NCBI GenBank assembly: GCA_019415435.1
Contig: DXZE01000002.1
Location: 1,754-42,705 of the forward strand
Reading direction: 5' to 3'
From: Erysipelotrichaceae bacterium
GTDB taxonomy: Bacteria; Bacillota_I; Bacilli_A; Erysipelotrichales; Erysipelotrichaceae
Length of the DNA: 40,952 nt
How positions within the stretch are numbered: position 1 is the stretch's first letter; each line of letters starts with the position of its first letter. The notes below the pieces were generated by a model, which was not told the DNA's origin, made no database searches, and saw only the letters and a list, made by a program, of their open reading frames with translations. A program made the translations under genes and the position numbers. Shown here piece by piece: positions 7,933 to 15,897 of this stretch.

Positions 7933-8925
7933 TCATTCATCCGCTGGCTCGTATGCCTTGTAATCATCCGGAACAGTAATGCCTAACTGTTCACATCTGT
8001 CCTTATCATACTCCTTTACAGGATTATCATCAGATTCTACAGGCATATCTTCAACCTTTTCTTCGCCTTTGAGAATCTTGATAGCCATTTCACCAGTTTT
8101 CTTGCCTAAATTGTAATAGTCAATGGATAATGTCGCAATACCGCATCCGGCCATAATGCCTTCTTCACCAGTGATGATCGGTGTCTTTGCAGGAAGGGCT
8201 ACATTATTGATTGTCTCAGCAGCGTTAGCAGCTGTATTATCCGTTGGAACGTATAATGCGTCACATTCATTGCAGGCGGTCTGGGTTACCTGCTGTACAT
8301 CATTGGAATCTGTGAACTTATATCTTGTGACTTCATAACCAAGATCCTGCAGATCTTTTTCAACAATATCTGCCTGATACTTTGAGTTTGGTTCTGCATT
8401 GCAGTACAGAATACCAATCTTCTTGGCATCCGGTAACAGTTCCTTGAACATATCTGCCTGCTGGTCTAGTGGGGCAAGATCTGTTGTACCGGAAACATTT
8501 GTACCGATTGAACCTTTGAAATCAATATCCAGGGCTGTGCCGTAATCGGTTACGGATGTACCAAGTACCGGAATTGTAGTTGTCGCAGAACTTGCGGCCT
8601 GCAAGGCTGGTGTCGCATTTGCCATAATCAGATCTACATTATCTGAAACAAACTGATTGGCAATGGTAACACAGTCTGTAGAGTTGCCTGAAGCATTCTT
8701 ATATTCAATAGTAACCTTGTCCCCAAATTCATCCTTTAAAGCATCTTCAAAGCCCTTTGTAGCTGCATCTAGTGCCGGATGCTGGACTAACTGGATAATT
8801 CCTACGGTATAAGTATCATCATCTGACTTCTTGGCAGATGCAGCAGCGGCGCTGCCTCCTACGGTACAGCCGGCAATCGACACCGCCATACCTGCCGCCA
8901 ATAGCGGCTTGATAATATTTTTCAT
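7933..8925 (-). CDS. ABC transporter substrate-binding lipoprotein (TrpX-like)
   Basis: Periplasmic-binding-protein fold lipoprotein of the ABC_sub_bind family (PF04392), which captures the ligand outside the membrane for the permease. A signal peptide with lipobox (SIAGC, Cys20) opens the 330-residue protein, followed by a Ser/Ala/Lys/Asp-rich linker. The mature domain starts at YTVGIIQLVQHPALDAATKG, a hallmark of this family, and contains GTSVTDYG and the ribose-binding-like hinge IGILYCNAEPNSKYQ. It is the first gene of the operon, with Shine-Dalgarno GGGAGG before ATG 8925. In streptococci homologues carry tryptophan or tyrosine. No T-box is seen in this gene's short leader, so aromatic specificity is not supported by regulation here. 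Confidence 0.88.
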   Translation of the reverse strand: MKNIIKPLLAAGMAVSIAGCTVGGSAAAASAKKSDDDTYTVGIIQLVQHPALDAATKGFEDALKDEFGDKVTIEYKNASGNSTDCVTIANQFVSDNVDLIMANATPALQAASSATTTIPVLGTSVTDYGTALDIDFKGSIGTNVSGTTDLAPLDQQADMFKELLPDAKKIGILYCNAEPNSKYQADIVEKDLQDLGYEVTRYKFTDSNDVQQVTQTACNECDALYVPTDNTAANAAETINNVALPAKTPIITGEEGIMAGCGIATLSIDYYNLGKKTGEMAIKILKGEEKVEDMPVESDDNPVKEYDKDRCEQLGITVPDDYKAYEPADE

Positions 8926-8962
8926 AAATTTACATTCCTCCCTGAAATAAGTTTCATGTATT

Positions 8963-8983
8963 AAAATAATATTTCATTATTTT
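8963..8983. repeat. AT-rich perfect inverted repeat at the ABC operon promoter
   Basis: AAAATAAT (8963-8970) and ATTATTTT (8976-8983) flank a 5-base spacer. The left arm overlaps the minus-strand -10 box. It may be an operator for the importer operon or a chance product of AT-rich promoter sequence. Confidence 0.35.
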
Positions 8984-8994
8984 CACTAATGCAA
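8966..8994 (-). promoter_or_regulatory. promoter of the ABC importer operon
   Basis: On the minus strand, TTGCAT (8994-8989) and TATTAT (8971-8966) are separated by 17 bases. The predicted start near 8959 gives a leader of about 34 bases, too short for a riboswitch. Confidence 0.5.
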
Positions 8995-9039
8995 TCAAAT
9001 ATGACTTTATGAATATTGAATGGAGATGAATTCATGAAA

Positions 9040-9077
9040 ACAAAACAATTCACTTTCATTTTATTGAAATGTTTTGT
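9040..9077. repeat. imperfect 13-bp inverted repeat overlapping the alaS -35 region
   Basis: ACAAAACAATTCA (9040-9052) and TGAAATGTTTTGT (9065-9077) pair at 12 of 13 positions across a 12-base spacer. The right arm covers the TTGAAA proposed as the alaS -35 box. It lies between two divergent promoters, a usual place for a regulator site. Confidence 0.45.
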
Positions 9078-9094
9078 TAGAAATGTGCTAGACT
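9064..9094 (+). promoter_or_regulatory. promoter of alaS
   Basis: TTGAAA at 9064-9069 and an extended -10, TGC-TAGACT (9086-9094). The spacing of 19 bases is long, but the TG extension compensates. The start would fall near 9101, shortly before the T-box stem I. Confidence 0.5.
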
Positions 9095-9116
9095 AATTAC
9101 GTTAAATCGTTAAGAA

Positions 9117-9323
9117 AAGGATAGTAACTCTTAACTATACATTATAAGAGAGAAAACGGCTGGTGAAAGTTTTCATGTATATAAGAATGAAGCTGCTTTT
9201 CATGAGTATCCGAAAGGATAACGCAGTTCTGCGTTACAGACACAATTAAGGTGCACATAGAAACTATGTGAATCAGGATGGTACCGCGTATATTACGTTC
9301 CTGTGAATAACAGGAATTTTTTT
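9117..9323 (+). promoter_or_regulatory. T-box riboswitch leader of alaS (alanine)
   Basis: tRNA-sensing antitermination leader. Stem I base: GGAT (9119-9122) pairs with ATCC (9208-9211) in GAGTATCC. The distal loop region GAGAGA...GGCTGGTGAAAG is at 9148-9170. A specifier GCU (Ala) is at 9192-9194; a second GCU follows directly. Next come the hairpin AACGCA/TGCGTT (9220-9235), a second hairpin CACATAG/CTATGTG (9254-9270), and the T-box proper AGGATGGTACCGCG (9275-9288). Its UGGU bulge can pair with the ACCA end of tRNA-Ala. A terminator closes the leader. Uncharged tRNA-Ala should stabilise the antiterminator and switch on alaS. Confidence 0.93.
9298..9323 (+). terminator. T-box regulated terminator
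   Basis: Stem TTCCTGT (9298-9304) / ACAGGAA (9310-9316), loop of five, then seven T. It lies between the T-box sequence and the alaS Shine-Dalgarno AGGAGG, as expected for the terminator arm of the riboswitch. Confidence 0.88.
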
Positions 9324-9340
9324 ATTGTTCAGGAGGATTT

Positions 9341-11980
9341 ATGAGCGCAAACAAAAATCTAAGCGGCAATCAGGTCAGACAGATGTTCCTGGATTTCTTT
9401 AAATCCAAGGGTTTTATGATTGAACCATCTGCCTCTCTGATACCGCATAATGATCCTACATTGTTATGGATTAATGCTGGTGTTTCTACATTAAAGAAGT
9501 ATTTTGACGGATCTGTTAAACCAGCCTGCCCGCGTATTGCCAATGCCCAGAAGTGCATTCGTACAAATGACATTGAAAATGTAGGCAGAACTGCCCGTCA
9601 CCATACATTCTTTGAAATGCTAGGTAACTTCTCTATTGGTGATTACTTTAAGAAAGAAGCTATCCCATGGGCATGGGAGTTCCTTACTTCCTCAGACTGG
9701 ATCGGTTTTGATCCGGAGCGTTTATATGTCACAGTCTATCCGGATGATGAGGAAGCTTATAACCTTTGGGTAAAGACAGGCATGATTGAATCTCATATCC
9801 GTAAGTCTGAAGATAACTTCTGGGAAATCGGCAGAGGTCCGGGTGGACCAGACACAGAGATCTATTATGACCGTGGTGAAAAGTATGATCCGGATCATAT
9901 CGGTGAGAAACTGTTCTTTGATGATATGGAAAATGACCGTTATGTAGAACTCTGGAATATCGTCTTCTCGCAGTATGATTGCAGACCTGGTGAAGTTCCG
10001 CGTTCTGAATACAAAGAACTTCCGCAGAAGAACATTGATACAGGTATGGGTCTTGAAAGACTTGTTGACTTCATTCAGGAAGGTGAAACAAACTTCGATA
10101 CAGACCTGTTCCTGCCAATCATTCACGCAACAGAAAAGTATGCCATGCATTCCTATGATGAACAGGAATACAAGATGGCTTACAGAGTCATTGCGGATCA
10201 TATCCGTACTGTTACATTTGCTGTCGCGGATGGTGCCATGTTCTCTAATGAAGGCAGAGGCTATGTATTGCGCAGAGTCTTAAGAAGAGCCGTACGCTAT
10301 GGTATCAAGCTTGGTATTGAAGGTTCCTTTATGTATCAGCTTGTCCAGGTAGTTGCGGATAATATGAAGGAATACTATGGCTATATTGAAGAAAAGGTTC
10401 CTTTAATCTCAAGACTTGTCAAGAATGAAGAAGAATCCTTCCATAAGACATTAGCCAATGGTGAAGCATTGTTAAATGATGCCTTAAAGGAACATGCGGA
10501 CACAAAGCAGCTTCCTGGTGAAGTTGTATTCCGTTTATATGATACCTATGGCTATCCGGAAGAATTAACCAAAGAGATTGCGGAAGACAATGGCTATACC
10601 GTTGATGAAGAAGGCTTTAAGAAAGAGATGGCTGCCCAGAAACAGAGGGCAAGAGAAGCCAGAGGCAACCTGCAGTCCATGCATGGTCAATCCAAGGACC
10701 TGATGAACTTCACCGAAAACTCTGAATTCACAGGCTATACAGACAGACATTCCACTGGTAAAGTCATTGGATTATTCAAAGATGGTGTCAGTGTGGATGA
10801 ACTGGATGATGAAGGTGATGTCATCCTTGATAAGACATGTTTCTATGCCGAAAGCGGTGGTCAGTGTGCTGATACCGGTAAACTCTGGAATGATGTATTC
10901 AATGCGGATGTTGTCGATGTACAGAAGGCACCGCATAAGCAGCCATTGCATCATATTGCCCATGTAGAAGGAACATTGCGTGTTGGAGATATTGTTGAAG
11001 GCGCGTACAGCTATAAAGACCGTCAGCGTACCCGTGCCAACCATTCCTCATTACATCTGTTACAGAGTGCATTAAAGGAAGTATTAGGTGATCATATTGC
11101 TCAGGCTGGTTCCTATAACTGCCCGACTTATGGCAGATTTGACTTCACACACTTTGAAAAGCCATCTGCAGAGCAGTTAAAGAAGGTAGAAGAATTAGTC
11201 AATACATGGATTCAGGAAGATCTGCCTGTTACTACCGAAGTATTGCCGATTGAAGAAGCAAGAAAGACAGGTGCTACTGCCTTATTCGATGAGAAATACG
11301 GTGATATGGTCAGAGTTGTATCCATGGGTGATGTATCCAAGGAATTCTGCGGCGGCACCCATGTATCCAACACTGGTGCATTAGGCGTATTCAGAATTAT
11401 CTCTGAAGAATCTGTTGGTTCAGGTGTAAGAAGAATTACCTGTGAAACAAAGATGGATGCGTATCATTCTTTCCGCAATCAGGAAGATTATCTGAATGAT
11501 CTGGCTGGGCAGTTAAAGTTAAAGAGCTGGGATGGCTTAAAGGAAAGAATTCAGAAGCTGCAGGAAGAAAATGCAGAACTGAGCAGAGAAGTCAAGAAGG
11601 CTGAAGAAAAGGCTATGAATGCGGAAGCTGAATCTATTGTCGATAAGGCTGAAGACATTCAGGGTATCAAGGCATTATTCCTGAAGTTAAAGGATCATGA
11701 TAACAAGGGTCTAAAGGAATATGCAGAGACACTTCGCTCCAAGCTTGGCGATGGACTTGTCTTTGTCTCTAATGAAAGCAATGGCAAGGTTACCTTTGTA
11801 TGTGCTGCCTCCAAGGCTGCAGTAGCCAAGGGTATGAAAGCTGGCGACATCGTTAAGGCTGCTGCCCAGGTATGCGGTGGTAATGGCGGTGGCCGTCCTG
11901 ACATGGCCCAGGCTGGTGGACGTGATGTGACTAAGATTGATGAAGCACACGCTACCGCAAAGAAGTTGATTCAGGGTTAA
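9341..11980 (+). CDS. alaS: alanyl-tRNA synthetase
   Basis: Charges tRNA-Ala with alanine and clears mischarged Ser/Gly. The full-length 879-residue class II enzyme runs: aminoacylation domain (motif 2 region GRTARHHTFFEMLGNFSIGD; ARG-rich RGYVLRRVLRRAVRYG), then the editing domain with its zinc and catalytic residues H568-x3-H572 (NHSSLH) and C670/H674 (CGGTH), then a coiled-coil linker and the C-Ala domain ending in GGNGGGRPDMAQAGG. The start ATG has Shine-Dalgarno AGGAGG eight bases upstream. Expression is controlled by the alanine T-box upstream; a strong terminator follows. Divergent from the ABC importer operon. Confidence 0.98.
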   Translation: MSANKNLSGNQVRQMFLDFFKSKGFMIEPSASLIPHNDPTLLWINAGVSTLKKYFDGSVKPACPRIANAQKCIRTNDIENVGRTARHHTFFEMLGNFSIGDYFKKEAIPWAWEFLTSSDWIGFDPERLYVTVYPDDEEAYNLWVKTGMIESHIRKSEDNFWEIGRGPGGPDTEIYYDRGEKYDPDHIGEKLFFDDMENDRYVELWNIVFSQYDCRPGEVPRSEYKELPQKNIDTGMGLERLVDFIQEGETNFDTDLFLPIIHATEKYAMHSYDEQEYKMAYRVIADHIRTVTFAVADGAMFSNEGRGYVLRRVLRRAVRYGIKLGIEGSFMYQLVQVVADNMKEYYGYIEEKVPLISRLVKNEEESFHKTLANGEALLNDALKEHADTKQLPGEVVFRLYDTYGYPEELTKEIAEDNGYTVDEEGFKKEMAAQKQRAREARGNLQSMHGQSKDLMNFTENSEFTGYTDRHSTGKVIGLFKDGVSVDELDDEGDVILDKTCFYAESGGQCADTGKLWNDVFNADVVDVQKAPHKQPLHHIAHVEGTLRVGDIVEGAYSYKDRQRTRANHSSLHLLQSALKEVLGDHIAQAGSYNCPTYGRFDFTHFEKPSAEQLKKVEELVNTWIQEDLPVTTEVLPIEEARKTGATALFDEKYGDMVRVVSMGDVSKEFCGGTHVSNTGALGVFRIISEESVGSGVRRITCETKMDAYHSFRNQEDYLNDLAGQLKLKSWDGLKERIQKLQEENAELSREVKKAEEKAMNAEAESIVDKAEDIQGIKALFLKLKDHDNKGLKEYAETLRSKLGDGLVFVSNESNGKVTFVCAASKAAVAKGMKAGDIVKAAAQVCGGNGGGRPDMAQAGGRDVTKIDEAHATAKKLIQG

Positions 11981-11985
11981 TGATT

Positions 11986-12015
11986 TCCCGTAAGGTACTC
12001 TTACGGGATTTTTTT
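11986..12015 (+). terminator. terminator of alaS
   Basis: Stem TCCCGTAA (11986-11993) / TTACGGGA (12001-12008), seven-base loop, then seven T. Confidence 0.9.
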
Positions 12016-12030
12016 GTAAATAGTGGAAAT

Positions 12031-12061
12031 TTTACATAAGTACTGATGTGGATTCTATACA
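12031..12061 (+). promoter_or_regulatory. candidate promoter of ireB operon
   Basis: TTTACA (12031-12036) with TCTATA at 17 bases or TATACA at 19 bases spacing (12054-12061). It follows the alaS terminator and precedes the ireB Shine-Dalgarno AAAGGAGGG. Confidence 0.4.
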
Positions 12062-12106
12062 TTTCAGAGAATAAAGTTTAAAATAAGGATAAAGGAGGGA
12101 TCCATT

Positions 12107-12376
12107 ATGAGTAAAGTTCGTAATGATGCAACCGAGACCGTTAGTTTTAATGCTGAAGAAGTAAGACGTGAAAATATTCGTGAGGTTCTCAAGCATGTGG
12201 AAACGGCTTTAAACGAAAGAGGATACAATGCAATCAATCAGATAGCTGGTTATCTGATTTCTAATGATCCTGCCTACATTTCTTCTCATAACAATGCCCG
12301 CAGTATCATTCAGTCTGTTGAAAGACATGAGATTATTGAAGAGCTTGTACGTTTCTATTTAGAGGAAAATAAGTAA
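12107..12376 (+). CDS. ireB: IreB family regulatory phosphoprotein (UPF0297)
   Basis: Small 89-residue protein of the UPF0297/YrzL family. In Enterococcus the homologue IreB is phosphorylated by the PASTA kinase IreK and restrains cephalosporin resistance, acting on cell wall synthesis. The whole length matches the family: VSFNAEEVRRENIREVLKHV, NERGYNAINQIAGYLISNDP and a helical C-terminus. Thr9 and Thr11 near the N-terminus are the likely phosphorylation positions by analogy. Strong Shine-Dalgarno AAAGGAGGG. The stop TAA shares its last A with the ruvX start, so the two are coupled; the ireB-ruvX-yrzB order is widely conserved in Firmicutes. Confidence 0.93.
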   Translation: MSKVRNDATETVSFNAEEVRRENIREVLKHVETALNERGYNAINQIAGYLISNDPAYISSHNNARSIIQSVERHEIIEELVRFYLEENK

Positions 12377-12795
12377 TGCCAAAGTACATGGGACTGGATC
12401 TCGGCAGTGTGACCTGTGGGGTCAGCTGGAGTGAGACTGGTTTCATAGCGGGAACAGTAAAGACAATCCGTTTTCCTTCTGATGATTATGATACGGCTTT
12501 AGACCGCATTGAAGAGCTGGTTCAGGAAATGAAGCCGGATATCATCGTATTGGGATTGCCATTATTGGAAAATGGTGATGCGGCAGAAAGAGCACAGATC
12601 TGTCTTGAATTCGGCAAGGTTCTGGAGAAGGAAACCGGTATTCCTGTCAAAATGCAGGATGAAAGAAATACAACCCAGGAATCAGAAGCGATTCTCTTAG
12701 AGGCAGATGTATCTCGCAGGCATCGCAAGAAGAAAATTGATCAGCTGGCTGCTGTTGCGATATTGCAGCGATGGCTGGATGCCAATCAGAAATAA
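12376..12795 (+). CDS. ruvX: RuvX/YqgF RNase H-like nuclease
   Basis: RNase H-fold protein proposed as a Holliday junction resolvase and, in some bacteria, a 16S rRNA 5' processing factor. The 139-residue sequence has the first catalytic Asp in MGLDLGSVTCG, the LGLPLLENGD loop following the IIVLG strand, the glutamate-containing DERNTTQESE segment and a terminal KKKIDQLAAVAILQRWL helix with the last acidic residue. It starts on the last base of the ireB stop codon. A small hairpin follows before yrzB. Confidence 0.93.
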   Translation: MPKYMGLDLGSVTCGVSWSETGFIAGTVKTIRFPSDDYDTALDRIEELVQEMKPDIIVLGLPLLENGDAAERAQICLEFGKVLEKETGIPVKMQDERNTTQESEAILLEADVSRRHRKKKIDQLAAVAILQRWLDANQK

Positions 12796-12814
12796 AAGGC
12801 GCAGTACGCCTTTT
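12794..12814 (+). terminator. weak hairpin between ruvX and yrzB
   Basis: AAAAGGCG (12794-12801) / CGCCTTTT (12807-12814), 5-base loop. The T-run is inside the stem and only ATTG follows, so it probably attenuates rather than fully terminates. Confidence 0.45.
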
Positions 12815-12834
12815 ATTGTAAAGGAGATTTAAAC

Positions 12835-13086
12835 ATGGAAGAAAGCAACCGTATGATTATCACAGATGACAGTGGACAGGAAAGAGAAGTAGAAATACTG
12901 CTTACTTTTGATGATGAACACAGTGACAGAAAGTTTGTTCTGTTTACCGATCCATCTGATCCTGAAGGCAGTGTTTATGCCTATACCTATGATGAAGACG
13001 GTAATATGGATGAAGTCACAGATCCGGATGACTGGGAAATGTGTGAAGAGGTACTGGGTGCTTTTCAGAATGAAGGAGATCTCTGA
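12835..13086 (+). CDS. yrzB: DUF1292 protein (YrzB family)
   Basis: Acidic 83-residue protein of the DUF1292 family, of unknown function but very commonly placed after ruvX. It shows the family core: IITDDSGQEREVEILLTF, then KFVLFTDPSDP, VYAYTYDEDG and a C-terminal WEMCEEVL segment. AAGGAG lies nine bases before ATG 12835. Its stop overlaps the mltG ATG in an ATGA junction, pointing to translational coupling. Confidence 0.88.
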   Translation: MEESNRMIITDDSGQEREVEILLTFDDEHSDRKFVLFTDPSDPEGSVYAYTYDEDGNMDEVTDPDDWEMCEEVLGAFQNEGDL

Positions 13087-14777
13087 TGAAGTCTGATCCG
13101 AAGAATAATATTGATTTTGATGAATTGGATGATCTGCCTGATATTGTCCTTGGTGAAAAAACCAGGATGATGCGTACGCTTCATAATAAAGGCGATGTAT
13201 CTGATGAAGAAATAAAAAAGCAGTATGCAGAGAAATCTTCTGATTCTCCAGCCAATGATAAAGTCAATGCGCAGGGAGAAGAAGACGATGAGATTCCGGA
13301 TTCCATTACGGATGATGATCCTGGGGTTAAGGATGAGCTGGATGATGTCCTTCATATCGACATAGATTCACCAGCTGATGACAAGGTCAATGCCGAAGGG
13401 GAAGAGGATAATGAAATCCCAGATTCTTTGACGGATGATGATCCAGGTGTCAAAGATGAATTAAGTGATGTCATTCATCTTGATTCTAAAGAAGATACAG
13501 ATCCATTACCTGCCGCAAAAAGTGAATTATCCGAAGCTTTACGACTTACAGAAGTCACCGGTAAACACGCAAGAGGGATTCATAAGAATACGGTCCAGCA
13601 GGAAACTCTGGAAGCAGAGAAAGAACCTGTTACGGAAAGTACAGTTGATACAACCGATGAAACCGATACAGACGATGTAAAACCTCTTAAAAAGAAAAAG
13701 AAGCGCAGAACACCTTTATTACAGAAGATAGTTTTAGTGATTCTCATTCTGCTTCTGATTCTTTTAGGAATAGGCGTGTATTCTATTTATGACTCTTTAC
13801 AGCCGGCACAGGCTGACAGTGAGGAAGTAAAATTTGAAGTAGATGAAGGCGAGTTAACCAGGGATGTCGCTAGTAAGCTTCAAAAACAGGGTATTATTAA
13901 AAATGCCAATTCTGCCTATCTTTATGCAAGATACAAACATCTGACTGATATCAAATACGGTGTCTTTACATTAGATAAATCATGGGATCTGGATCAGTTA
14001 TTTACTACTTTAAATGATCAGAATGCGGCCAAGAGAGATGCGGCGATTGTGACCATTGTAGAAGGTGACTGGGCCAAGGATGCGGCTGACAAGTTTGCGG
14101 AAGTAACCAATGTATCCGCAGATGATCTTTTAGCTTTATGGAATAATGATGACTGGCTGAGAAGTCAGATGAGTACATATCCTTTCATTACGGAAGATAT
14201 GTTTAATGAGAATATCCGTATTGATTTAGAAGGATATTTATCTCCTGCTACATATGAAGTGAATAAGGAAACTACGGCTGAAGAAATCACAACGATGGTT
14301 TTAAACCAGACTTTAAAAGTCTATAAGAAGTATGCGGAGGACATTGCCGCAAGTGGTCATTCCATTAATGATATTTATACAATGGCTTCTATCATTCAGT
14401 ATGAAGCCGGTACGAATCCGGATGATTTAAAGAATGTCGCTGGTGTCTTCTATAACAGACTGAATGCAGGTATGAAATTACAGAGTTCGGTAACGGTATG
14501 CTATGCGATTGACTTTGACAAGCAGACAGATAATTGGCAGGCATGTGAAGCTAATCCGGATTATGATTCCCCATACAATACGTATAAGGTCGATGGTCTT
14601 CCACCAGGACCAATCGAAAATCCTGGTGAGACAGCCCTGGAAGCAGCGATACATCCGGCAGATAATGATTATCTGTACTTTATGGCTGATGTCTATGGTG
14701 ATGGCAAGATCTACTACGCTAAGACATTTGAAGAACATGAAGCCAATGTAGACAAGTATCTGCATCAGAAACAATGA
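13086..14777 (+). CDS. mltG: endolytic murein transglycosylase MltG
   Basis: Membrane-anchored lytic transglycosylase that cuts nascent glycan strands and ends peripheral peptidoglycan synthesis. The 563-residue protein has a long acidic cytoplasmic tail (1-200), a basic KKKKKRR stop-transfer, a single transmembrane helix at about 213-233, a LysM-like subdomain (EVKFEVDEGELTRDVASKL) and the YceG domain to the end. Catalytic-region residues are in YTMASIIQYEAG (435-442); E440 is the likely acidic residue of the motif. VAGVFYNRLNAGMKLQSSVT and YNTYKVDGLPPGPIENPG are clear family signatures. The tail contains a near-exact 41-residue tandem duplication (53-133). It overlaps both neighbours by four bases (ATGA). 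Confidence 0.93.
   Translation: MKSDPKNNIDFDELDDLPDIVLGEKTRMMRTLHNKGDVSDEEIKKQYAEKSSDSPANDKVNAQGEEDDEIPDSITDDDPGVKDELDDVLHIDIDSPADDKVNAEGEEDNEIPDSLTDDDPGVKDELSDVIHLDSKEDTDPLPAAKSELSEALRLTEVTGKHARGIHKNTVQQETLEAEKEPVTESTVDTTDETDTDDVKPLKKKKKRRTPLLQKIVLVILILLLILLGIGVYSIYDSLQPAQADSEEVKFEVDEGELTRDVASKLQKQGIIKNANSAYLYARYKHLTDIKYGVFTLDKSWDLDQLFTTLNDQNAAKRDAAIVTIVEGDWAKDAADKFAEVTNVSADDLLALWNNDDWLRSQMSTYPFITEDMFNENIRIDLEGYLSPATYEVNKETTAEEITTMVLNQTLKVYKKYAEDIAASGHSINDIYTMASIIQYEAGTNPDDLKNVAGVFYNRLNAGMKLQSSVTVCYAIDFDKQTDNWQACEANPDYDSPYNTYKVDGLPPGPIENPGETALEAAIHPADNDYLYFMADVYGDGKIYYAKTFEEHEANVDKYLHQKQ
13242..13487 (+). repeat. two tandem 123-bp in-frame repeats in mltG
   Basis: Encodes two copies of a 41-residue acidic unit starting DSPAxDKVNA and containing GEEDxEIPDS, TDDDPGVKDEL and ending in H-I/L-D. 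The units are at residues 53-93 and 94-134 and differ at only a few positions. Confidence 0.85.
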
Positions 14778-15235
14778 AAGACAGTACCTGTATCTACTTA
14801 ATTCAGAACCATCAGGTTCTGATGCTTTACCGCAATAAGAAACAGAATGATGTTAATGTGGGTAAGTATATTGGCATAGGCGGTAAAAGGAAAAACGGTG
14901 AAAGCATGTTAGAGTGTGCCAAGCGCGAAATGTATGAAGAAACCGGATTAACCGCAGATAAACTGGATTACAGAGGGGTTGTGTATTTCCGATATCCACA
15001 TTTAGAAGAAGAGCGAATCTATATCTATACTTCCAGTCTGTATCATGGTGAAATGCATGATTGTGATGAAGGTACGCTTAGATGGGTAAATGAAAGTGAT
15101 GTTCTTTCTCTTTCTTTATGGGAAGGCGATAAGGTTTTCTTAAAAAAGATGATGAAGAAAGAAACAGAACCATTTCATATCACTTTAACATATGACGCAC
15201 AGGATCGGTTGGTATCTGTAGAAGAAGGGACATAG
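14774..15235 (+). CDS. NUDIX hydrolase (MutT-like)
   Basis: 153-residue hydrolase of the Nudix fold, cleaving nucleoside diphosphate-linked compounds, possibly 8-oxo-dGTP. The Nudix box is complete: it starts at GKRKNGES and ends in AKREMYEETGL, with the metal-binding REMYEE. The preceding GKYIGIGGK strand and the later aromatic WEGDK segment match MutT/NUDT1-type sanitising enzymes, but substrate cannot be read from sequence. It overlaps mltG by four bases and stops one base before udk. Confidence 0.85.
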   Translation: MKDSTCIYLIQNHQVLMLYRNKKQNDVNVGKYIGIGGKRKNGESMLECAKREMYEETGLTADKLDYRGVVYFRYPHLEEERIYIYTSSLYHGEMHDCDEGTLRWVNESDVLSLSLWEGDKVFLKKMMKKETEPFHITLTYDAQDRLVSVEEGT

Positions 15236-15236
15236 A

Positions 15237-15869
15237 ATGACAAAACCATTGATTATCGGTATCGCCGGAGGTTCAGCATCCGGTAAAACCAGCATTTCAA
15301 GACACATTCAGGAAACTTTTGCGGATGTCACATCTGTATTGATTATCCGTCAGGATGACTATTATAGAGATCAGTCGGATATGCCTATGGAAGAAAGAGT
15401 CAAAACAAACTATGACCATCCGGATGCATTTGACAATGATCTGTTAGTCGAACAGATCCATGAACTGATGGATGGAAAGACAATAGAAAAGCCTACCTAT
15501 GACTTTGTCCATCATACCCGCAGTGAGGTTACGGAAACATGCTATCCTTGTGATGTATTAATTCTGGAAGGATTGTTCGTCTTACAGGATGAAAAAATTA
15601 GAAACATGCTGGATATCAAGGTATTCGTAGATACGGATGCGGATATCCGCTTTATCCGCAGATTATTAAGAGATGTCAAGGAAAGAGGCAGATCGATGGA
15701 ATCGGTTGTCAATCAGTACATGGATACGGTCCGTCCAATGCATGAATACTTCATCGAACCATCGAAGAGATTTGCGGATATTATCATTCCGGAAGGCGGT
15801 TCCAACAAGGTTGCGATTGACCTTCTGAACACAAAAATCAGTAGCATCATTCATCACACAATGCTATAA
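15237..15869 (+). CDS. udk: uridine kinase
   Basis: Phosphorylates uridine and cytidine to their monophosphates in pyrimidine salvage. The 210-residue protein has the P-loop GGSASGKTSISRH near residue 10, QDDYYRDQS, NYDHPDAFD (nucleoside binding), the LILEGLFVL strand and the Arg-rich lid RFIRRLLRDVKERGR. The first start is used because it is one base after the nudix stop. The greA -10 box overlaps its stop codon. Confidence 0.94.
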   Translation: MTKPLIIGIAGGSASGKTSISRHIQETFADVTSVLIIRQDDYYRDQSDMPMEERVKTNYDHPDAFDNDLLVEQIHELMDGKTIEKPTYDFVHHTRSEVTETCYPCDVLILEGLFVLQDEKIRNMLDIKVFVDTDADIRFIRRLLRDVKERGRSMESVVNQYMDTVRPMHEYFIEPSKRFADIIIPEGGSNKVAIDLLNTKISSIIHHTML

Positions 15870-15870
15870 T
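15862..15870 (+). promoter_or_regulatory. extended -10 promoter of greA
   Basis: Perfect TGC-TATAAT overlapping the udk stop codon. No clear -35 hexamer. The start near 15877 leaves a short leader with AAGGAG before the greA ATG. Confidence 0.55.
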
Positions 15871-15897
15871 TTTCAAGCAAAAATAAGGAGAATTCAA

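Noticed and set aside
7933..8960. T-box or riboswitch upstream of the TrpXYZ-like operon
   Set aside because: The predicted leader is about 34 bases and holds only the Shine-Dalgarno; the T-box in the gap is on the plus strand and belongs to alaS.
9034..9096. 20-codon ORF (MKTKQFTFILLKCFVRNVLD) with GGAG eight bases upstream, in the trpX-like/alaS gap
   Set aside because: It overlaps the alaS promoter and inverted repeat and would need its own promoter, none of which is visible. The Shine-Dalgarno can arise by chance. Kept only as a note.
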